From Zymomonas sp. (GTDB lineage: Bacteria > Pseudomonadota > Alphaproteobacteria > Sphingomonadales > Sphingomonadaceae): 10,532 nucleotides of DNA. Of this stretch, positions 5,882 through 10,532 are shown piece by piece. The notes below the pieces were generated by a model, which searched no databases, was not told where the DNA came from, and saw only the letters and a list, made by a program, of their open reading frames with translations. Every line of letters begins with the position of its first letter. Position 1 is the first letter of the stretch. The stretch covers positions 1-10,532 of the forward strand of contig JAIYAJ010000205.1 of assembly GCA_027489105.1 (NCBI GenBank). The letters run 5' to 3'. Both the position numbers and the translations under genes were made by a program.

Positions 5882-6603
5882 AGGTGGTCCTGCTGGGCGC
5901 GGTCGCGCTTGGCGGCCTGGTCGCCTTTGGCGCCTGGCAGGCGATCGGGCAGCAGCAGGCTCCGGTCGAAGCCGTCCAGTCCGAAGAACAGGCGGGCGCC
6001 GTGCCGCTCGATCCCGCAGGCGAAGAGAGCGAAAGCGCGGCCGCCGAACCCGCCAATGCGGCTCAGGCGGCGGTCCCCGTCGCCGACCCCATTCCCGACA
6101 AACCGCTCGTCACCGAAGGTACGCCGATGGGCGACCGTGTGGCGGTGCTCGGCCTGCTCAACAAGCGCAATGGCGAGTCGCGCGATCTGAAGATGCGGCC
6201 CGGTCAGGCGATCCGCGTCGGCGACGTGATCGTTCGCCTGCGCGCCTGCGAGACGACCGCACCCTGGGAGGATCAGAAGCTCACTGGCGCCTTCGTCCAG
6301 ACCGACGTGCGTGGACGCGACGGGGCGTGGCGGCGGATCTTTTCGGGCTGGCTGTTCAAGGAATCCCCGTCGCTCAACGCGGTCGAGGACGCGGTCTACG
6401 ACGTCTGGCCCAAGAGCTGCACGATGGTGCACCCCGATATCGGCCCGGACACGGTGCGCCTGTCGGGCCGCGTCGCGACACCATCGAGCGCGAAGAAGTC
6501 GGGCGGCGACCAGCCCGCGCCGCCGTCGACCGGAGTTCCGGCTGCCGCCCCGCCTGCGCCGAGGCCGGCGACGCCCAGTGCCCCGTCCAGCAATGCCACA
6601 TAG
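5878..6603 (+). CDS. DUF2155 domain protein
   Basis: The 241-residue protein begins at a GTG (5878) that overlaps the MlaD stop in the sequence GTGA, so translation is probably coupled. The N-terminus KVVLLGAVALGGLVAFGAWQ is a membrane anchor or uncleaved signal. Next comes an acidic, Ala-rich linker (about 30-80), then the DUF2155 domain (about 86-181). The domain shows VAVLGLLNKRNGESRDLKM, RACETTAPWEDQ, FSGWLFKESPSLNAVE and VYDVWPKSC. Cys124 and Cys181 are probably a periplasmic disulfide pair. Function is unknown; the family is alphaproteobacterial and usually sits near NDUFA12 and aat, as here. The tail after residue 182 becomes Pro/Ala-rich low complexity. Residues 173-241 are encoded opposite the 3' end of aat, so the tail may be shaped by the opposing gene. 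It could be shorter in life only if a frameshift were present; none is seen. Confidence 0.85.
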   Translation: MKVVLLGAVALGGLVAFGAWQAIGQQQAPVEAVQSEEQAGAVPLDPAGEESESAAAEPANAAQAAVPVADPIPDKPLVTEGTPMGDRVAVLGLLNKRNGESRDLKMRPGQAIRVGDVIVRLRACETTAPWEDQKLTGAFVQTDVRGRDGAWRRIFSGWLFKESPSLNAVEDAVYDVWPKSCTMVHPDIGPDTVRLSGRVATPSSAKKSGGDQPAPPSTGVPAAAPPAPRPATPSAPSSNAT

Positions 6604-7145
6604 TCGTCGCGGCTCACCTCGATCGCGCCGAGCGAGCGGAGGTGGTCGGTGATGAACTGGCAGTCGAGCAGGCGGAAACCGCCGACCTGGAGGCGCGCGA
6701 TCAGCCAGGCGAGCGCGACCTTCGACGCGTTGCTTTCGCGGCTGAACATGCTTTCCCCGAAGAAGGCGCCGCCCAGTCGCACGCCGTAGAGCCCGCCGAC
6801 CAGATGGCCGTCGCGCCAGCATTCGACCGAATGCGCATGGCCGCGCCGGTGGAGATCGGCATAGGCCGATTCGATCGCGGGGTTTATCCAGGTGTCGGGC
6901 CGGTCATCGGTCGATTCCGCGCACTGCGCCACGACCTCGGCAAAGGCGGTGTCGCAGGTGACCGTGAAGCGATCCGAACGGATCACCTTGGCCAGCGAGC
7001 GCGACAGGCGGAACTGGTCGATCGGCAAAATGCCGCGCTTCTTGGGCTCGACCCAATAGACATCGTCGGCACCACGGCTGTCCGCCATCGGGAACACGCC
7101 GATCGCATAGGCTCTGAGGAGCAGGTCGGGGTCGATTGTTTTCAT
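6396..7145 (-). CDS. aat: Leucyl/phenylalanyl-tRNA--protein transferase
   Basis: Aat transfers Leu or Phe from aminoacyl-tRNA to proteins with N-terminal Arg or Lys, marking them for ClpS/ClpAP degradation in the bacterial N-degron pathway; it is cytoplasmic. The protein has 249 residues. Family motifs seen are YAIGVFPMAD (13-22), WINPAIESAYADLHRRGHAHSVE (86-108), GGLYGVRLGGAFFGESMFS (117-135) with SRESNASKVAL (135-145), and LLDCQFITDHLRSLGAIEVSR (159-179). The C-terminal GQTS ending resembles alphaproteobacterial Aat proteins as I recall them. Between about 187 and 220 there is a Gly/Ala/Pro-rich segment that looks like a lineage-specific insertion. Residues 181-249 are encoded opposite the DUF2155 gene. 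The start is the ATG at 7145, with a good promoter just upstream. Confidence 0.93.
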   Translation of the reverse strand: MKTIDPDLLLRAYAIGVFPMADSRGADDVYWVEPKKRGILPIDQFRLSRSLAKVIRSDRFTVTCDTAFAEVVAQCAESTDDRPDTWINPAIESAYADLHRRGHAHSVECWRDGHLVGGLYGVRLGGAFFGESMFSRESNASKVALAWLIARLQVGGFRLLDCQFITDHLRSLGAIEVSRDDYVALLDGALGVAGLGAGGAAAGTPVDGGAGWSPPDFFALDGVATRPDRRTVSGPISGCTIVQLLGQTS

Positions 7146-7162
7146 GTGCGGATCCGCCGCCG

Positions 7163-7191
7163 ACTATAGCGCCGCCCGGCCGATATCCCAA
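7163..7191 (-). promoter_or_regulatory. Probable sigma-70 promoter for aat
   Basis: On the minus strand TTGGGA (7191-7186) is followed after 17 bp by TATAGT (7168-7163). A start site near 7156 would give a leader of about 11 nt before the aat ATG at 7145. This suggests aat is transcribed separately from the three minus-strand genes upstream. Confidence 0.6.
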
Positions 7192-7239
7192 GCCGCCCCG
7201 CGCACCATCCCGCTTGACGTAGCGGAAGCTGGCGCGGGT

Positions 7240-7653
7240 CTATTGCTCCGCTTCGGCCTTGGCGGCCTCGCGCTCGGCGCGGGCCGCTTCCAGGAACTGG
7301 CGCATGCAGCCGGTCTGGCCGCCGGTGCCCTCGGGCGAGCAGCTGTTGGGCAGACCGCGCTTGCTGACCATGTCGAGCGTGCGGACCCGCGAGGCCCAGC
7401 TTTGCGAGGGGATGTCGGTCTTGCGCTTGTTGCGCAGTTCTTTCGGGATGCGATAGCGCTCGCTCTCCGGCTGGCGGGCGCAGACGACGATCTCTTCGTC
7501 GGAGCTGCGCGGGCAGGGGTCGTCGCCATAGACGACCAGCGTGGCGACGCGCGGCGGCGGGCTCGCATCGATCGGCTTGCGATCGGCGGCGGTGGCGGGC
7601 GCCGCGCCCAGGACGGGGGCGAGCAGCAGCGCGAGGAGGAGCAGGGCTTTCAT
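7240..7653 (-). CDS. Small secreted Cys-containing protein of unknown function
   Basis: The 137-residue protein starts with MKALLLLALLLAPVLGAAPATAADRKP, a clear Sec signal peptide with likely cleavage after ATA (residue 22). The mature part is short. It has four cysteines (47, 58, 105, 116), arranged as two pairs 10 residues apart (CPRSSDEEIVVC and CSPEGTGGQTGC). Between them is a charged segment, RQPESERYRIPKELR (60-74). The C-terminus is an Ala/Glu-rich helix (about 118-137). I recall similar hypothetical proteins with the EEIVVCAR...RYRIPK pattern in sphingomonads, but I know no function. Periplasmic location is inferred. The ATG at 7653 is chosen for the signal peptide; the frame is open to 7731, but that part would overlap the LOG-family gene and put the signal peptide inside the protein. 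It lies 53 bp downstream of that gene. Confidence 0.75.
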   Translation of the reverse strand: MKALLLLALLLAPVLGAAPATAADRKPIDASPPPRVATLVVYGDDPCPRSSDEEIVVCARQPESERYRIPKELRNKRKTDIPSQSWASRVRTLDMVSKRGLPNSCSPEGTGGQTGCMRQFLEAARAEREAAKAEAEQ

Positions 7654-7706
7654 CGCGTCACGATGGCCCGTGCGGGCTTTCGGCGGGCTGAATGGAGCGG
7701 ACGCGC

Positions 7707-8312
7707 TCACCTCTGCTCGCGCCCGATCCATTTCTCGATGACCGGCGGTACATAGGCCTGCATCCGTGCGACAAGCGCGGCGGGATCATCGTCGACCATC
7801 AGCATCGACCGGTGCGCGGCACGCAGGAAGCCGGCGTCGACGACATCGTCGATGAAGCCGACCAGCCGGTCATAGAAGCCGCCGACATTGAGCAGCCCCA
7901 CCGGCTTGCTGTGATAGCCGAGCTGCCCCCAGGTCCACATCTCGAACAGTTCCTCGAAGGTCCCGATACCGCCCGGCATCGCGATGAAGCCGTCGGACAG
8001 GTCCGCCATCATCGCCTTGCGCTCGTGCATCGATCCGACGACATGCAGCGCGGTCAGCCCATGATGCGCGACCTCCAGATCGTGCAGCGCCTGCGGGATC
8101 ACCCCGGTTACGCGCCCGCCGCCCGCCAGCACCGCGTCGGCCACCATGCCCATCAGCCCGACATGGCCACCACCATAGACCAGGTCGATCCCAGCGGCGG
8201 TCAGTGCTCCGCCCAGCGCGCGCGCGGCCTCGCCATGCACCGGATCATGGCCGGGGCTGGAGCCGCAGAAGACGCAGAGGGTGGAAATCGCCATGGCTGC
8301 AGGGTCCGTCAT
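7707..8312 (-). CDS. LOG family (TIGR00730) nucleotide 5'-monophosphate phosphoribohydrolase
   Basis: The protein has 201 residues from the first ATG. LOG-family enzymes cleave the N-glycosidic bond of nucleoside 5'-monophosphates; plant LOG releases active cytokinin this way. Bacterial members act on cytokinin ribotides or on AMP-type nucleotides, and the true substrate here is unknown. The Rossmann-like fold motifs are present: VFCGSSPG (14-21), LVYGGGHVGLMG (44-55), MHERKAMM (95-102) and the catalytic/phosphate-binding PGGIGTFEE (113-121). These fit the LOG type rather than the longer lysine-decarboxylase-annotated relatives. An ATG at 8294 (MAISTLCVF) is an equally good start; neither has a strong ribosome site. 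It lies 9 bp after the crtY stop, so it is probably in an operon with crtY. Confidence 0.88.
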   Translation of the reverse strand: MTDPAAMAISTLCVFCGSSPGHDPVHGEAARALGGALTAAGIDLVYGGGHVGLMGMVADAVLAGGGRVTGVIPQALHDLEVAHHGLTALHVVGSMHERKAMMADLSDGFIAMPGGIGTFEELFEMWTWGQLGYHSKPVGLLNVGGFYDRLVGFIDDVVDAGFLRAAHRSMLMVDDDPAALVARMQAYVPPVIEKWIGREQR

Positions 8313-8321
8313 TGGTGGATA

Positions 8322-9464
8322 TCATCGCTTGAGGAAGGCGGTGACCGGCATCGGCCCCTCGCCCAGGCTGAGCGCCATCCGGTCGGTGAAGCCCAGCTTC
8401 ATCGCGTGGAAGCGCGCGATCAGGTCGGCGTCCATCGCGTAGAGCGCCTCGAGCATCTTGTAGCTCTCCGTCACTGGCGTCTCGCGCAGCATCTGTCGTG
8501 CGAAGCGGCGATAATAGTCGCGCCGTGCCCAGTTCTTCGTCGCATGGGCGTGAAGCAGCGCATGGAGTGCCGGGCCGGACCAGTCGTCCGCCGTCGCTAC
8601 CAGCTGTGCCGTTCGCGCCGCGTCGCCCAGCGAATTGCCCAGGATCGGGTGAAACAGCCCCGATCGCAGGCCGACCTTTGCCACGCCCTCGCCGCTCGAC
8701 CGCCAATAGCTTTCGAAATCGCCGCCGAGCACGATCGGCAAAATCCCCGCCTGGCCGCGTGCCGAACTGCGGATCCGCCAGCCAAAGCGTGCGGCATGGT
8801 TCACGATGCGCGCGCCATGGTCGTTCATGTCGAGGTCGGGCCAGGCTTCGTAGCGTATGTCCTCGATGAACAGCCGGTCGGTCTCGATCGGCAGCATCGT
8901 CATGAACTGGAAGCCCTCGGCCGGATCGGCGGCGGCGTCGATGATCGTCGCGCGGCGCACGCTGTGGGGCCCGTCGAGAGTCAGCTCATAACCGACGAAT
9001 TTGCGCCAGTGCAGATCGAGCAGCGACAGATCCCCCGGCCCGCGCGCGTCGACTACGCCCTGGGCGCGGATCATCGTCCCGTCCTCCAGCCGCACCTCGG
9101 TGGGGCTCACCGCCACCGCGCGCCGTCCGGTCAAAATGCTTTCGGCCGGCATCGCCTCGCGCAGCGCCGCGTCGAACCGGTCCGAGCGGATGCTGTAGAA
9201 GGGGAAGGGCAGAGCGCGCTTGTAGAGCGGGAAGACGACCGAGAATTCGCGCCAGCCATAGTTTATCAGCGGTTCGAGCAGCACCTTGTCGTCCGGCTCG
9301 ACATCGCTGTCGACGAAGGACCAGAGATGCGCGCCGCCCAGCGCCGGGGCCGCCTCTATGAGGATCACGCGCCGGTCGGGCCGGGCCCGCCGCGCGGCGA
9401 GCGCGAGCAGGCCGCCCGACAGGCCACCGCCGATGATCGCAAGGTCGCAATTGGGGCCGCTCAT
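8322..9464 (-). CDS. crtY: Lycopene beta-cyclase (CrtY type)
   Basis: CrtY is an FAD/NAD(P)-dependent enzyme that cyclises both ends of lycopene to give beta-carotene, precursor of zeaxanthin- and nostoxanthin-type pigments. From the ATG at 9464 it has 380 residues, the usual length. Features seen are the dinucleotide-binding DLAIIGGGLSGG (7-18), HLWSF (46-50), FVGYE (156-160), a FMTMLP strand with LFIEDIRY (187-205), GILPI (240-244) and the long C-terminal hallmark VGLRSGLFHPILGNSLGDAAR (264-284). An ATG at 9476 would add four residues; purine-rich GGGCAGG directly precedes 9464. No other crt gene (crtE, crtB, crtI, crtZ) is in the window, so pathway genes must lie elsewhere. It is head-to-head with the riboswitch-thiC unit and probably co-transcribed with the LOG-family gene. 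Confidence 0.93.
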   Translation of the reverse strand: MSGPNCDLAIIGGGLSGGLLALAARRARPDRRVILIEAAPALGGAHLWSFVDSDVEPDDKVLLEPLINYGWREFSVVFPLYKRALPFPFYSIRSDRFDAALREAMPAESILTGRRAVAVSPTEVRLEDGTMIRAQGVVDARGPGDLSLLDLHWRKFVGYELTLDGPHSVRRATIIDAAADPAEGFQFMTMLPIETDRLFIEDIRYEAWPDLDMNDHGARIVNHAARFGWRIRSSARGQAGILPIVLGGDFESYWRSSGEGVAKVGLRSGLFHPILGNSLGDAARTAQLVATADDWSGPALHALLHAHATKNWARRDYYRRFARQMLRETPVTESYKMLEALYAMDADLIARFHAMKLGFTDRMALSLGEGPMPVTAFLKR

Positions 9465-9547
9465 CCTGCCCAGCATATAGACGGCGCTGTCTCTTTAGCC
9501 AGCCTTGCAGTCCGCTCTTTCGCCGGGGCGAGACATTGGTTACGATT

Positions 9548-10532
<985 letters not shown>

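Noticed and set aside
5626..6822. 398-residue minus-strand frame across mlaD, DUF2155 and aat
   Set aside because: It is antisense to MlaD and DUF2155 and out of frame with Aat; the sequence is Arg-rich shadow without motifs.
7210..7225. Small hairpin CCGCT/AGCGG after the secreted-protein gene as a terminator
   Set aside because: The stem is only 5 bp and no T-run follows on the minus strand.
9518..9546. TTTCGC-17-TACGAT as the thiC promoter
   Set aside because: The -10-like box is fair, but a start site 5-9 nt later would remove the 5' strand of the riboswitch P1 stem, and the -35 is poor.

Overview
The window reads as ordinary chromosome of a GC-rich alphaproteobacterium, most likely a sphingomonad (Sphingomonadales). 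Supporting signs are an NDUFA12-type complex I accessory subunit beside an MlaD-like protein, a DUF2155 protein and aat; a tRNA-Trp directly upstream of secE; a Gram-negative CrtY lycopene cyclase for yellow carotenoids; and a small secreted Cys-rich protein of a kind I associate with sphingomonads. The order-level assignment is inference from gene content and protein style, not from a marker-gene comparison. I see no transposase, integrase, phage gene, CRISPR array or toxin-antitoxin pair, and no obvious compositional break.

Layout. Bases 1-431 (minus) hold a promoter, tRNA-Trp and the start of secE, which runs off the left edge. Bases 478-3086 (minus) hold a fatty acyl-AMP ligase (FAAL) followed by an unrecognised secreted protein, with a 12-bp inverted repeat between them. 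Bases 3198-6603 (plus) hold recX, a double cold-shock-domain protein, a DUF192 lipoprotein, NDUFA12, an MlaD-like MCE protein and a DUF2155 protein; the last members are tightly packed or overlap. Bases 6396-9464 (minus) hold aat with its own promoter, a small secreted protein, a LOG-family phosphoribohydrolase and crtY. The 3' ends of the DUF2155 gene and aat overlap for 208 bp on opposite strands. Bases 9548-10532 (plus) hold a TPP riboswitch and the first 268 codons of thiC, which runs off the right edge.

Function. Most genes are housekeeping or cell-envelope genes: Sec translocation, complex I assembly, outer-membrane lipid asymmetry, N-degron tagging, carotenoid synthesis, thiamin pyrimidine synthesis. 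I found no clear unknown multi-gene system. The points most worth a second look are the convergent coding overlap at 6396-6603, the possible alternative RNA structure downstream of the TPP aptamer, the FAAL without an adjacent carrier protein or synthase, the MCE protein without its ABC partners, and two secreted proteins each with four cysteines. No stretch longer than 300 bases lacks a gene; the longest gap, 9465-9727, is largely the riboswitch.
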